Shown piece after piece: positions 18,845 to 27,198 of a stretch of 64,000 nt of DNA (position 1 is the stretch's first letter; each line of letters opens with the position of its first letter). The stretch covers positions 62,001-126,000 of the forward strand of contig NZ_FQWO01000003.1 in assembly GCF_900129705.1 (NCBI RefSeq). Direction: 5' to 3'. The notes under the pieces were generated by a model, which searched no databases, was not told the origin of the DNA, and saw nothing but the letters and a program-made list of their open reading frames with translations. The stretch is from Flavobacterium granuli. GTDB taxonomy: Bacteria > Bacteroidota > Bacteroidia > Flavobacteriales > Flavobacteriaceae. The position numbers and the translations under genes are program-made.

Positions 18845-20125
18845 ATGACAACTATAAAAGGAGCAACAAAAAAAAGTATGCTCGACAATGTGATGCAACA
18901 GTTTAATAAAACAGCTGATAGCATTAATTTGAATCCAAATATTAGAAAAATTTTATCAGTAACAAATAATGAAATTAAAATTAACTTCCCCGTTAAGATG
19001 GACAATGGTGAAGTACGAGTTTTTACCGGTTACCGAGTGCAACACAACAATGCATTAGGGCCTTATAAAGGCGGTTTGCGTTACCATCCCTCAGTAGATG
19101 CCGAGGATACTAAAGCGCTTGCTATGTGGATGACTTGGAAAACCTCATTGGCTGGTTTGCCTTATGGCGGGGCAAAAGGAGGAATTCAAATTGATCCAAA
19201 AGAATTTTCAATTCAAGAGCTGGAACGTATTACAAGACGTTTTACTTATGCTTTGGGAGAAAACATTGGTCCGGAACATGATATTCCGGCACCAGATGTC
19301 AATACTAATGAACAAACGATGGCTTGGATGGCTGATACATTTATGTCAACAAAACCATCATCAGAGCGCTCTCGTAATCAGCATGTGGTAACAGGGAAAC
19401 CCGTTGGTTCTGGTGGTTTAGAAGGGAGAAATCGTTCCACTGGTTACGGGGTGTATCTGACTATTAAGTTGCTGTACAAAAGTAGAGGTGAAAGTTTGCA
19501 GGGTAAAAAGTTTATTGTACAAGGTTTTGGTAATGTAGGTTATTGGGCTTCTCATTTCTTAAGTCAGGATGGTGCCATTATGATAGCAGTTCAGGATGCT
19601 CAGGCTACAATAATTAATGAAAATGGGATAGCCGTACAAGCTTTATTTGATCATTCAAAAGCTGTAAATGGCTCTGTAAAAGGCTTTGTTGGCGCTAAAG
19701 AAATGGACTCAGACTTGTTTTTTGCTTTGCCTTGTGATATCCTTATTCCAGCGGCTTTAGGAAATCAAATTACGGAGGAAAACGCCTATTCTGTTAAAGC
19801 AGATGTGATTGCAGAAGGGGCAAATGGGCCTATAGATACCGAAGGAGAGCAAATCCTGTTAAGAAATGGAATTACCATTATTCCTGATATTTTATGTAAT
19901 TCAGGTGGGGTGATTGGTAGTTATTTTGAATGGCTTCAAAATAGAAATGGGGAGCTTTGGTCATTGGAAGAAGTGATGCAAAAGATTGATAAAAAACTTA
20001 GTGAGGCCTTCTATAAAGTGGAAGGTTTTGTAGAAGAAGGGGAAATTGACTGGAGAACAGCAGCCTATATTTTAGCAATAACAAGGATAGAAATAGCCTA
20101 TAATCATAGAGGGATTTTTCCTTAA
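18845..20125 (+). CDS. Glu/Leu/Phe/Val dehydrogenase (glutamate dehydrogenase-like)
   Basis: A 426-residue enzyme that deaminates or aminates an amino acid/2-oxoacid pair with NAD(P)H, at the junction of nitrogen and carbon metabolism. The catalytic Lys111 sits in PYGGAKGGI, with a second conserved Lys in GPYKGGLRY. PAPDVNT precedes the Rossmann motif GFGNVG (227-232). The sequence looks like the hexameric ~420-residue glutamate dehydrogenase class, though leucine or phenylalanine dehydrogenase activity is not excluded. It lies in a unit apparently driven by sigma-54 and an NtrC-like regulator, which fits nitrogen control. Confidence 0.93.
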   Translation: MTTIKGATKKSMLDNVMQQFNKTADSINLNPNIRKILSVTNNEIKINFPVKMDNGEVRVFTGYRVQHNNALGPYKGGLRYHPSVDAEDTKALAMWMTWKTSLAGLPYGGAKGGIQIDPKEFSIQELERITRRFTYALGENIGPEHDIPAPDVNTNEQTMAWMADTFMSTKPSSERSRNQHVVTGKPVGSGGLEGRNRSTGYGVYLTIKLLYKSRGESLQGKKFIVQGFGNVGYWASHFLSQDGAIMIAVQDAQATIINENGIAVQALFDHSKAVNGSVKGFVGAKEMDSDLFFALPCDILIPAALGNQITEENAYSVKADVIAEGANGPIDTEGEQILLRNGITIIPDILCNSGGVIGSYFEWLQNRNGELWSLEEVMQKIDKKLSEAFYKVEGFVEEGEIDWRTAAYILAITRIEIAYNHRGIFP

Positions 20126-20155
20126 ACACTTTTTAATCAGTTTAATAAAAATATA

Positions 20156-20190
20156 CCTTTATAGTGACTCAGCGTTACTATAGAGGTTTT
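20156..20190 (+). terminator. Hairpin between GDH and Rnk-like gene (terminator or attenuator)
   Basis: CCTTTATAGTGA at 20156-20167 pairs with TTACTATAGAGG at 20175-20186 (12 bp, two wobbles), then TTTT. The weak T-run leaves room for read-through. Confidence 0.55.
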
Positions 20191-20215
20191 GACTTTACAC
20201 TTTTACATTATAATT

Positions 20216-20632
20216 ATGAAATACGGACAATTAATAGTAGACGAAAGAGAGTATGCTTTGCTAATGCGAAATATAGAGAGTTCTAGAAGTCAGGAAGATA
20301 AAATATATAGAGATTCAATTAAAAAGTTGAAAACGGAATTGCTATCTGCTAAAATTAAGAAAGAAGGCAAGATGCCAGAAGATGTAATTCGATACAATTC
20401 GGTTGTGAGAATTCGAACGCCTTTTAATACGGAAAGTAGTTATCAAATTGTGACTCCTGAGAAAAGTAATATAAAGCAAAACAAAATTTCTATTTTGTCT
20501 CCTATGGGATTGGCGCTTTTTGGTTATGCCAAGGGCGATCGCATAGTTTGGCAATTTCCGTCAGGGACTAATGAGATTGAGATTATCGGTGTAAGCCAGC
20601 AGGAAATTCAGCTTAATACTGAAGTGCTATGA
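20216..20632 (+). CDS. Rnk/GreA-family transcription factor
   Basis: 138 residues. The N-terminal half is a short coiled coil. The C-terminal half is a GreA/GreB-type domain: MPEDVIRYNSVVRI followed by ISILSPMGLALFGYAKGD, the pattern of Rnk (regulator of nucleoside diphosphate kinase), which binds RNA polymerase near the secondary channel. The coiled coil is shorter than in GreA and lacks an obvious acidic tip, so transcript cleavage is unlikely. The ATG at 20216 (MKYGQLIV) was preferred over an upstream TTG-type extension. The last four bases overlap the next gene (ATGA). Confidence 0.85.
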   Translation: MKYGQLIVDEREYALLMRNIESSRSQEDKIYRDSIKKLKTELLSAKIKKEGKMPEDVIRYNSVVRIRTPFNTESSYQIVTPEKSNIKQNKISILSPMGLALFGYAKGDRIVWQFPSGTNEIEIIGVSQQEIQLNTEVL

Positions 20633-21048
20633 AAGATTTGATTTACAAACATGAGACAATTGACGATATCCAAATGAAATTTATGGATAAAGATATTGAG
20701 CTTTGGAAAGAAGAAATTTCGATTATAAGGGTAGAAATTCTTTTTTTTAAACGAATGTTAACTTCGTCTGTTTTTAAGGTTTTGATTTTCAATCAGCAAA
20801 AAAAAGAGGATTTAATAAAAGATCTTATAAAAGTTAAAGAAATAAATGAATCCTATTACAATCAATTAGTAGATTTTCTGAATAAGTTGGATATGATAAA
20901 AGAGTGCGATGATGTTCAATGCGAAACGTTCTATTTAAATAATCACACTAAGTTTAGAAAAGAGATCGAAAGCCATTTTTCGGCTTATCGATATTATAAA
21001 AAGAATGTTATTTTATTTTTTGACAGCTATCTCGAAGATAAAATATAA
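20629..21048 (+). CDS. Hypothetical helical protein coupled to Rnk-like factor
   Basis: 139 residues, predicted entirely helical, rich in Lys, Glu, Ile and Phe, with no signal peptide or catalytic motif. It may form a coiled-coil bundle. Its start overlaps the stop of the Rnk-like gene (ATGA), so translation is coupled and the two products may interact. It ends in a strong terminator. I do not recognise the family. Confidence 0.7.
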   Translation: MKDLIYKHETIDDIQMKFMDKDIELWKEEISIIRVEILFFKRMLTSSVFKVLIFNQQKKEDLIKDLIKVKEINESYYNQLVDFLNKLDMIKECDDVQCETFYLNNHTKFRKEIESHFSAYRYYKKNVILFFDSYLEDKI

Positions 21049-21076
21049 AAATAAGTTTTGTAGTTGATTTTGATTG

Positions 21077-21114
21077 AAAACACATTTGGATTCTGTTCGA
21101 ATGTGTTTTTTATT
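21077..21114. terminator. Terminator between convergent genes
   Basis: A perfect 10-bp stem (AAAACACATT with AATGTGTTTT), then a T-run that reaches the stop codon of the minus-strand serine hydrolase. Confidence 0.9.
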
Positions 21115-22174
21115 GATACAAGGCTCTGATTTTTTGCCATAATACTGCATCAAAGTCTGATAACGCTAGGTTTGAATTGTCTGCTGCATTTCCCATCCTG
21201 ATGATTACCATATTCTTGCTGGGAACAACATAGATTTTTTGATCATTTTTCCCTAAAGCCATAAACATATCATTTGGCGCAGAGGGAATTATGCTTCCTG
21301 AAAATTGCAATTGTGATTGAGGTAAGTGGTAGCTGCTTTTTCCGTTGATCCACCATAAATATCCATATCCCGAATTTATATTTTGTGAAGTTGTTGTAGC
21401 GGTATTACAATAGTTTTCATTTAGAATGATATTATTATCCCATTTTCCTTTATTGAGAATTAGTAAGCCAAAACGCGCCATGCTTCTTGTAGTACTTGTG
21501 TATACAGAGTTATTATCAACTGTAATCCAGTTGCCGTCCATTCCTATTTTGTCCCTTAACCTGGCGTTGAAGTAATTAGTCCAAGTTTGATTTGTAGCTT
21601 GGGCAATGATATCCTGCAATTTGACATAAACATTGTGATACGCCCATCGGGTTCCGGCATCTGCTTTATAGGTCAAACAATCAGCTGTGACACAATCTCC
21701 ATTGTCTAAGTCTTCCAGTCCGGAAGTCATAGTAAGTAAGTGTTTAGCAGTAATCAGGTTTTCTTTGTTTAAGGCTAAGCTTGTCCAGTTATTTCCTAGA
21801 TAGGTTGAGACCTTGGTGTCCAGATTTATAAATCCTTCCTGTTCTGCAATTCCGGTTAGGGTTGCTGTCAAGGTTTTTCCGGCGCTGGCCCAATACCAAT
21901 TTGTATTAGCAGTATGGCCATTGAAATAATTTTCCATAACAATTCGTCCATTGACCAAAATCATAAAAGACTTGGTGTTTTTTATTTGCAAATAGTCTAA
22001 AAGCGGTTGAACGGCCGATTGTTTCCAGTTCAAGTCTGCAATTGATTTTGTTTCCCAGTTTGTTCCTGTAAGGGGAGGAAAATAAGAATCTGTATTTGTA
22101 GTTGGAATTTTGGTTTCGGAATTGCAACTAGCAAATAAAAGCAAAATCAGAAGGTTGTAGATTGTTTTTGGCAT
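21110..22174 (-). CDS. Serine hydrolase lipoprotein, beta-lactamase/DD-peptidase fold
   Basis: 354 residues. It starts with a lipoprotein signal (LLFASC, Cys17), so it sits in the envelope. The class C beta-lactamase-like catalytic core is visible: SxxK as Ser97-Ala-Gly-Lys100 in YWASAGKTLTA, and a YxN motif in WAYHNVYVKLQ. The third KTG-type motif is not obvious. Such proteins are esterases or peptidases as often as penicillin-binding enzymes; there is no reason to call it a resistance gene. Monocistronic. Confidence 0.88.
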   Translation of the reverse strand: MPKTIYNLLILLLFASCNSETKIPTTNTDSYFPPLTGTNWETKSIADLNWKQSAVQPLLDYLQIKNTKSFMILVNGRIVMENYFNGHTANTNWYWASAGKTLTATLTGIAEQEGFINLDTKVSTYLGNNWTSLALNKENLITAKHLLTMTSGLEDLDNGDCVTADCLTYKADAGTRWAYHNVYVKLQDIIAQATNQTWTNYFNARLRDKIGMDGNWITVDNNSVYTSTTRSMARFGLLILNKGKWDNNIILNENYCNTATTTSQNINSGYGYLWWINGKSSYHLPQSQLQFSGSIIPSAPNDMFMALGKNDQKIYVVPSKNMVIIRMGNAADNSNLALSDFDAVLWQKIRALYQ

Positions 22175-22300
22175 GCTTTGATTTTTATTTTTTCTTTGGA
22201 TTAAAAATAGCTAAAATAGTTTAATGTGTTTTGCTATTTTTGTTTTCTTTAAACTTAATAAGCTTAACTTTGTCGCATATAAAAAAGAGATTTTATTGAC

Positions 22301-22382
22301 CCAATTCCTAGCCCTGATGGAAGCGGCATCCCGCACTTTTTTTAGTGCGGATACAGCGTACAGCAGGAAAAAGCTCCTAATA
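22301..22382 (+). ncRNA. Conserved flavobacterial structured element (Flavo-1-like?)
   Basis: The sequence TAGCCCTGATGGAAGCGGCA is followed by a perfect hairpin (CCGCACT at 22331-22337, six T, AGTGCGG at 22344-22350), then ATACAGCGTACAGCAGGA and AAGCTCCTAAT. I recognise this word set as a recurrent noncoding element of Flavobacteriia; it may be the Rfam Flavo-1 RNA, but that name is from memory. CCTA near the 5' end can pair loosely with the 3' half. Orientation is inferred: it lies just upstream of the plus-strand lipoprotein gene. Confidence 0.5.
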
Positions 22383-22396
22383 AGTAAACGATTTTT

Positions 22397-22840
22397 ATGA
22401 AAAATATATTCCAAATTTTAGTGTTTTCTTTATTTTTTGTTGGCTGTCAGCCAAAGGTTCAACCTGCAGATATAGCTAAAATAAATGGCTATTGGGAGAT
22501 AGAGAAAGTAGCTCTTGCAGATGGGGAAGACAAGGATTATAAGATCAATGAAAGTTATGATTTTTTTGAAATTGGAAAAAATGACGAGGGAATTCGTAAG
22601 AAAGTGATGCCGCAGTTAGACGGGACATTTTTAGTTAATGATACTTATGAGCAGGTTAAAGTTCGATTTGAGAAAGACAAAGCATTCTTGGATTATAAGA
22701 CTGATTATGCCAAGTGGAGTGAGGAAATAATAACGCTTACGGACAAGGAATTAGTGTTGAAAAACACTGAAAATACTAGATATCATTACAAAAAAGCAGG
22801 ACCAATAAATTTAAATGACGATGGCAAAAAGACTGAATAA
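22397..22840 (+). CDS. Small lipoprotein, lipocalin-like
   Basis: 147 residues with a lipoprotein signal peptide (FFVGC, Cys17). The mature part opens with NGYWEIEKVALADG and has alternating strands, the look of the lipocalin-like lipoproteins common in Bacteroidetes. Function unknown. Its last 26 bases overlap the DUF721 gene in another frame. Confidence 0.8.
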   Translation: MKNIFQILVFSLFFVGCQPKVQPADIAKINGYWEIEKVALADGEDKDYKINESYDFFEIGKNDEGIRKKVMPQLDGTFLVNDTYEQVKVRFEKDKAFLDYKTDYAKWSEEIITLTDKELVLKNTENTRYHYKKAGPINLNDDGKKTE

Positions 22841-23117
22841 TCAAAGTACGATAGGGGAGGTGTTGAAGCAAATTATCCAGACGAATAAGTTGCAAGCGGG
22901 AATGGATCAAATGGATGTGAAAGAGGCTTGGAAAAACCTGATGGGAAACGGCGTTAACAGTTATACTAATAATGTAGTTCTAAAAGGAAGTACTTTGTAT
23001 GTTGAGTTGACTTCTTCAGTTTTGAGAGAAGAATTGAGTCATGGTAAATCTAAAATTGTAGCAATGATTAATGAAGAATTGCGCAGGGATGTTGTTACTA
23101 GTGTTGTTTTGAGATAA
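22815..23117 (+). CDS. DUF721 protein (DciA-like)
   Basis: 100 residues. The DUF721 pattern is visible: an N-terminal helical segment with IGEVLKQII, the VKEAWKNLMG segment, and the core strand/helix LYVELTSSVLREELSHGKSK. The family includes DciA, which loads or assists the replicative helicase DnaB in bacteria without DnaC. A role in replication initiation is likely by family, not shown here. An ATG at 22821 (MAKRLNNQ) is an equally good start. The overlap with the lipoprotein gene suggests co-transcription. Confidence 0.85.
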   Translation: MTMAKRLNNQSTIGEVLKQIIQTNKLQAGMDQMDVKEAWKNLMGNGVNSYTNNVVLKGSTLYVELTSSVLREELSHGKSKIVAMINEELRRDVVTSVVLR

Positions 23118-23133
23118 TAATTTTAGTTTTTTA

Positions 23134-23610
23134 ATGATGCGAAATATTAGAAGTAAATTTAAAATATTACCTTTTTTTACAGCTATTGGATTAATATTTT
23201 TTGGATTCTTTTTGTTTTATATTTGCTTGGTTTCTCCTTTAGCGACTATTGTGTTGCCAGTTTTGTTTTTATTATTTGTTGCTTATTTTTGGCTGACGGA
23301 ATTTAGAACTAGAGCTCATAAAATAAGTGTAAATACTGATTTTATTTCTGTTTGCAAGCTCTTTGGTTTAGGAAGGTCTGAAGTTTATGATTTTAAAAAA
23401 TTAGATGGTTTTGAAATTTCAATTCAGTCTGGTAAATCAGGAAGTTTTGAGTTTTTATTTGTTTTAAAAAACGGAAAAAGAGTCGCTTGTATTTCGAATT
23501 TTTATCATTCTAATTATGGTGAATTAAAAAAAATCCTACTAGAAAACTTATCTTATTTTGGAGTAAAAAAGTACAGTTTTAAAGAAGAATACAGTCAAAT
23601 GTTTAAATAA
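23134..23610 (+). CDS. Hypothetical membrane protein with PH-like domain
   Basis: 158 residues. Two membrane helices (about 12-33 and 36-53) are followed by a cytoplasmic domain of beta-strands and a final helix, resembling bacterial PH-like domains. Function unknown. The first two codons are both ATG. It follows the DUF721 gene by 16 bases and ends the unit at a strong terminator. Confidence 0.7.
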   Translation: MMRNIRSKFKILPFFTAIGLIFFGFFLFYICLVSPLATIVLPVLFLLFVAYFWLTEFRTRAHKISVNTDFISVCKLFGLGRSEVYDFKKLDGFEISIQSGKSGSFEFLFVLKNGKRVACISNFYHSNYGELKKILLENLSYFGVKKYSFKEEYSQMFK

Positions 23611-23645
23611 AAATGCCGTTTCAAAATTTTGAAACGGCATTTTTA
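23611..23645. terminator. Bidirectional terminator, perfect 32-base palindrome
   Basis: AAATGCCGTTTCAAAA is followed directly by its exact inverse complement at 23627-23642. A-run and T-run flanks serve both the membrane protein gene and ndk. Confidence 0.92.
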
Positions 23646-23697
23646 TTTGGATGATTTTTAAATCGTAGTTCAAAAATCGCTAATCTTCAATCGAAAA

Positions 23698-24117
23698 TTA
23701 AAATTGCTCTCTTCCTGCAAAATGGAAAGCACCTTCGATGGCTGCATTTTCATCGCTATCAGAACCGTGAACTGCATTTTCTCCGATAGAAGTTGCGTAT
23801 GCTTTACGGATTGTTCCTTCAGCAGCTTCAGCTGGATTTGTAGCACCAATTAAAGTTCTGAAATCTTCAACAGCGTTATCTTTTTCTAAAATAGCGGCAA
23901 CGATAGGTCCTCTTGACATGAATTCAACTAATTCTCCGTAGAAAGGTCTTGCAGCGTGAACAGCATAAAAAGCTTGTGCATCAGCAACAGTAAGTTGAGT
24001 TAATTTTAAAGAAACGATTTTGAAACCTGCGTTAGTAATCATAGCAAGTATGTTTCCGATGTGTCCGTTAGCAACAGCATCAGGCTTAATCATTGTAAAT
24101 GTTCTATTTGTAGCCAT
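23698..24117 (-). CDS. ndk: Nucleoside-diphosphate kinase
   Basis: Transfers the gamma phosphate between nucleoside triphosphates and diphosphates. 139 residues, normal length. The phosphohistidine His117 lies in [13 protein letters not shown], and the N-terminal [10 protein letters not shown] motif is intact. Its own promoter lies 30 bases upstream. An Rnk-like protein, named in other bacteria for its effect on Ndk, is encoded 3.5 kb away, but the two are not linked in an operon. Confidence 0.98.
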   Translation of the reverse strand: MATNRTFTMIKPDAVANGHIGNILAMITNAGFKIVSLKLTQLTVADAQAFYAVHAARPFYGELVEFMSRGPIVAAILEKDNAVEDFRTLIGATNPAEAAEGTIRKAYATSIGENAVHGSDSDENAAIEGAFHFAGREQF

Positions 24118-24146
24118 TTTGATTTTTGTGTTTTTTAAATTTCGTG

Positions 24147-24154
24147 CAAAAATA
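24147..24154 (-). promoter_or_regulatory. -7 box for ndk
   Basis: Reads TATTTTTG on the minus strand, an exact TAnnTTTG match 30 bases before the ATG. Confidence 0.5.
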
Positions 24155-24208
24155 GTTTATTTTGTTTAATAATGTTACAATTTTCGTATTATAGTGAATT
24201 AAATACGA

Positions 24209-25798
24209 TTATAATGTAATGATTTCGAAATTTTGTTCCAAAGCTTGTAAACGAGTAAAGAGTTTCGGAATCAGATTTTCTCCATTTTCCAAGTAAAATT
24301 CTGAAAAATTGGCCTGACGTTCTTGTAAACTTTTGTTAGGGAACAATTCATTTTGTAAGTTGGTGATACGCTCTAATTCGTCGCTATACTTTCTTTTTTG
24401 AGCTTTTAATAAACGTTTTTCTAAATTTTCTAATCCTTTTATCTGCTTTGCTTCCTGCGCTTTTACGGCATCTGAAAAAGATTGATCCGTTTTTTTTGCG
24501 ATGGAATGAAGATAATGAAATTGGTTTTTTAGAAAGTCCTTTTGAATACTTAAATCAATTGGAAATTCAGAAAGATCGAATGTTTTTTTATTGACCAAGT
24601 CGGCTTGTTTTGAAAACAAGTCAGCCCAGCTTAAACCTAATTTAGCCGCTTTTTTTTCTTGCTTTTCGGTAGTTAATAGTGCTGAGTTTCGAACTAAAAG
24701 CATCGGAAAAGTGATTTTTACCGCATCAAAGAAAGATTTCAATTCCAGCCAATAGGCAATTTCTCCGCCTCCGCCAATGTAGCATAAGTTGGGTAAAATT
24801 ACTTCCTGATATAACGGACGCATAATCACGTTAGGACTGAATTTCTCAGGGTTACTATCAAGTAGTTCAAGGATTTCATTTTCTGAAAACTCTATTTTGG
24901 TATGATTTACTTTGTATTTCTCATTTTCGAAAATAATGCGTTCCCTCAAATTATCTTCGATATAGAACAAATTAATTTCGCGCGGGTTGACCTGAATGAA
25001 GTACTCTTTTAATTGTTCAACCGTTTTTGATACTTCTTTATGGGAAGTTTGTTGCAGTAATTCTTCCTTCATAAAAGGAATAAAATTGCGTTTCAATTCT
25101 GGATTGTCGGCATCAAGGATGACCAAGCCGTAGTTCCCAAAAAGGGCATTTGCTAAATGGCGTGTAGCATCGGCAAGGTTATTATGTTTTAAATAGGCCT
25201 GCTGAAATAGTTTTTGAATTGCAATTGCATTGGTACTTGTTCCTAATTCCTGAGCATATATTTCGAGAAATTCTTCTAAACCTTCGGTAGACAATCGACC
25301 TACGGGACCGCTGCTTATTTTGTTCCATCTGAATTTTTTTCCTTTGAAATTGAAATGATTTATTTCTTCAAAATCATGATCTTCGGTTGCCATCCAATAT
25401 ATAGGCACAAAATTGTAAGCGGGATATTTAGCTTTTAAATCTTTGGTAAGATTAATAGTAGATATGATTTTGTATAAAAAATACAAAGGACCGCTAAATA
25501 GGTTTAATTGATGTCCAGTAGTGACGGTAAAGGTATTGTCTACTTTTAAAGCTTCAATATTTTGCAGGGTCAAATGAGAAGTCTCAATTGTAGCATACTG
25601 TTTTTGCAGTACCGAAACTAAAGTGTTTCTGTTGGTATTATTGAAATTTTCTTGTTTCTCCAAGATTTGACCTTCAAAGTTTTCAAGTGTTGGAAACCGA
25701 TTGTAAAGTTCCTTTAAATTGTTTTTTTGATCTAAATAATCATTCATCAAAGGAGAGAAATATCCGGAGTTTTGATAGCTTATACAGTCGGTAGGCAT
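24209..25798 (-). CDS. bshC: Bacillithiol biosynthesis cysteine-adding enzyme BshC
   Basis: Predicted to add cysteine to glucosaminyl-malate, the last step of bacillithiol synthesis. 529 residues, the usual size. Typical family features: the VTTGHQLNLFSGPLYFLYK segment near residue 95, MATEDHDFEEI near 138, and GGGGEIAYWLELK near 345, then a long C-terminal coiled coil. BshA and BshB are not in the window. It is divergent from the transporter gene, with a palindrome in the shared upstream region. Confidence 0.95.
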   Translation of the reverse strand: MPTDCISYQNSGYFSPLMNDYLDQKNNLKELYNRFPTLENFEGQILEKQENFNNTNRNTLVSVLQKQYATIETSHLTLQNIEALKVDNTFTVTTGHQLNLFSGPLYFLYKIISTINLTKDLKAKYPAYNFVPIYWMATEDHDFEEINHFNFKGKKFRWNKISSGPVGRLSTEGLEEFLEIYAQELGTSTNAIAIQKLFQQAYLKHNNLADATRHLANALFGNYGLVILDADNPELKRNFIPFMKEELLQQTSHKEVSKTVEQLKEYFIQVNPREINLFYIEDNLRERIIFENEKYKVNHTKIEFSENEILELLDSNPEKFSPNVIMRPLYQEVILPNLCYIGGGGEIAYWLELKSFFDAVKITFPMLLVRNSALLTTEKQEKKAAKLGLSWADLFSKQADLVNKKTFDLSEFPIDLSIQKDFLKNQFHYLHSIAKKTDQSFSDAVKAQEAKQIKGLENLEKRLLKAQKRKYSDELERITNLQNELFPNKSLQERQANFSEFYLENGENLIPKLFTRLQALEQNFEIITL

Positions 25799-25825
25799 AA
25801 TAAAGTTTTATATGTCGCTAAATTA

Positions 25826-25839
25826 CCAATAATTATTGG
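25826..25839. promoter_or_regulatory. Palindrome in the bshC/MFS divergent promoter region
   Basis: CCAATAATTATTGG, a perfect 14-base palindrome, 28 bases upstream of bshC and 65 upstream of the transporter. It could be an operator for either gene, or a copy of the small dispersed palindrome also seen at 14554. Confidence 0.35.
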
Positions 25840-25903
25840 AACTATAATATTTGTTACTTTCGAAAATTAGTATCATTTTTATCAAAAAAAAAACAACAGT
25901 CAC

Positions 25904-27187
25904 ATGAAAGGAAATTCTAATTCGAAAAAAGGAAATTCATTAAAACACGTTCTTTTTGGTAGTTTGATTGGAACAACCATAGAGTTTTTTGATTTTTATA
26001 TCTATGCTAATGCAGCCGTATTAGTATTTCCTCAATTGTTTTTCCCAGGCGCAGATAGTACAGTATCTACTTTAGAATCTTTGGCAACCTTTTCAATAGC
26101 CTTTTTGGCTCGACCTTTAGGCTCGGCAGTTTTTGGGCATTATGGAGATAAAGTTGGTCGTAAAGCAACTTTGGTTGCGGCTTTGTTAACCATGGGAATT
26201 TCAACTGTGGCTATTGGTTTTTTACCCAGTTATGCAAGTATTGGTATTGCCGCTCCTTTATTATTGATGCTTTGTCGTTTCGGGCAAGGTGTTGGATTAG
26301 GAGGTGAGTGGGGTGGAGCTGTTTTGCTAGCAATTGAAAATGCGCCACCAAACAAACGCGCTTGGTATGGAATGTTTCCACAGTTAGGAGCACCGATTGG
26401 TTTATTGCTTTCGGGAGGAACGTTTTTATTCTTAACGGATTCTATGAGTGCTGAAGATTTTATGGATTATGGATGGAGAATTCCGTTTATTGCGAGTTCA
26501 CTTCTGGTTTTAATTGGATTTTATATTCGACTAAAAATTACCGAGACTCCGGCTTTTGAGAATTCTAAAGAAGAACAAAAAGAAGTTAAAATTCCATTTT
26601 TCACTTTACTTAAATCCTATAAAAATCAGTTAATTTTTGGAACTTTTGCTGCCATTACTACCTTCTTGGTTTTTTATTTAATGACTGTTTTTACATTGAG
26701 TTGGGCAACTTCTGATTTGGGTTTTACCAAAAGAGATGCGCTCTTAATCCAATTGTTTTCGGTCTTGTTTTTTGCACTTTTTATCCCTATTTCAGCAATA
26801 GTTGCGGATAAAATTGGTCGTAGAAAAATACTTGTTTTTACCACAATTGCAATTGCAATTTTCGGATTTTTATTTTCGGATTTTCTAAATTCAGGAAGTA
26901 CGGTTTTAGTGACCACTTTTGTTTGTATGGGAATGGCTCTAATGGGATTCACTTATGGACCTTTGGGAACTTTCTTGTCGGAATTATTTCCGACTACTGT
27001 TCGCTATTCAGGAGCTTCCTTGACTTTTAATATGGCAGGAATTCTCGGAGCGGCTTTCGCTCCTATGGTTGCTATTTGGTTAGCTTCTACTTATAGTTTG
27101 ACTTATGTTGGTTATTATCTAACAATAACTGCTAGTATTTCTTTGATTTCGTTATTGGTAATTAGTAAAGAGAAACATAAGTTTTAA
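25904..27187 (+). CDS. MFS transporter, metabolite:H+ symporter type
   Basis: 427 residues with about 12 membrane helices. The MFS signature GHYGDKVGRKATL lies between helices 2 and 3 and a second copy, ADKIGRRKIL, between helices 8 and 9. The N-terminus (LIGTTIEFFDFYIYANAA) and GQGVGLGGEWGGA are typical of the ProP/KgtP/ShiA group, which imports betaine, proline, 2-oxoglutarate, shikimate or similar solutes with protons. The substrate is not predictable. It ends 11 bases from the convergent T9SS gene with no clear terminator between. Confidence 0.92.
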   Translation: MKGNSNSKKGNSLKHVLFGSLIGTTIEFFDFYIYANAAVLVFPQLFFPGADSTVSTLESLATFSIAFLARPLGSAVFGHYGDKVGRKATLVAALLTMGISTVAIGFLPSYASIGIAAPLLLMLCRFGQGVGLGGEWGGAVLLAIENAPPNKRAWYGMFPQLGAPIGLLLSGGTFLFLTDSMSAEDFMDYGWRIPFIASSLLVLIGFYIRLKITETPAFENSKEEQKEVKIPFFTLLKSYKNQLIFGTFAAITTFLVFYLMTVFTLSWATSDLGFTKRDALLIQLFSVLFFALFIPISAIVADKIGRRKILVFTTIAIAIFGFLFSDFLNSGSTVLVTTFVCMGMALMGFTYGPLGTFLSELFPTTVRYSGASLTFNMAGILGAAFAPMVAIWLASTYSLTYVGYYLTITASISLISLLVISKEKHKF

Positions 27188-27198
27188 TAGTGTGAGTA

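Noticed and set aside
21110..22174. Beta-lactamase resistance gene
   Set aside because: The fold is shared with esterases and peptidases and the third active-site motif is unclear, so resistance is not supported.
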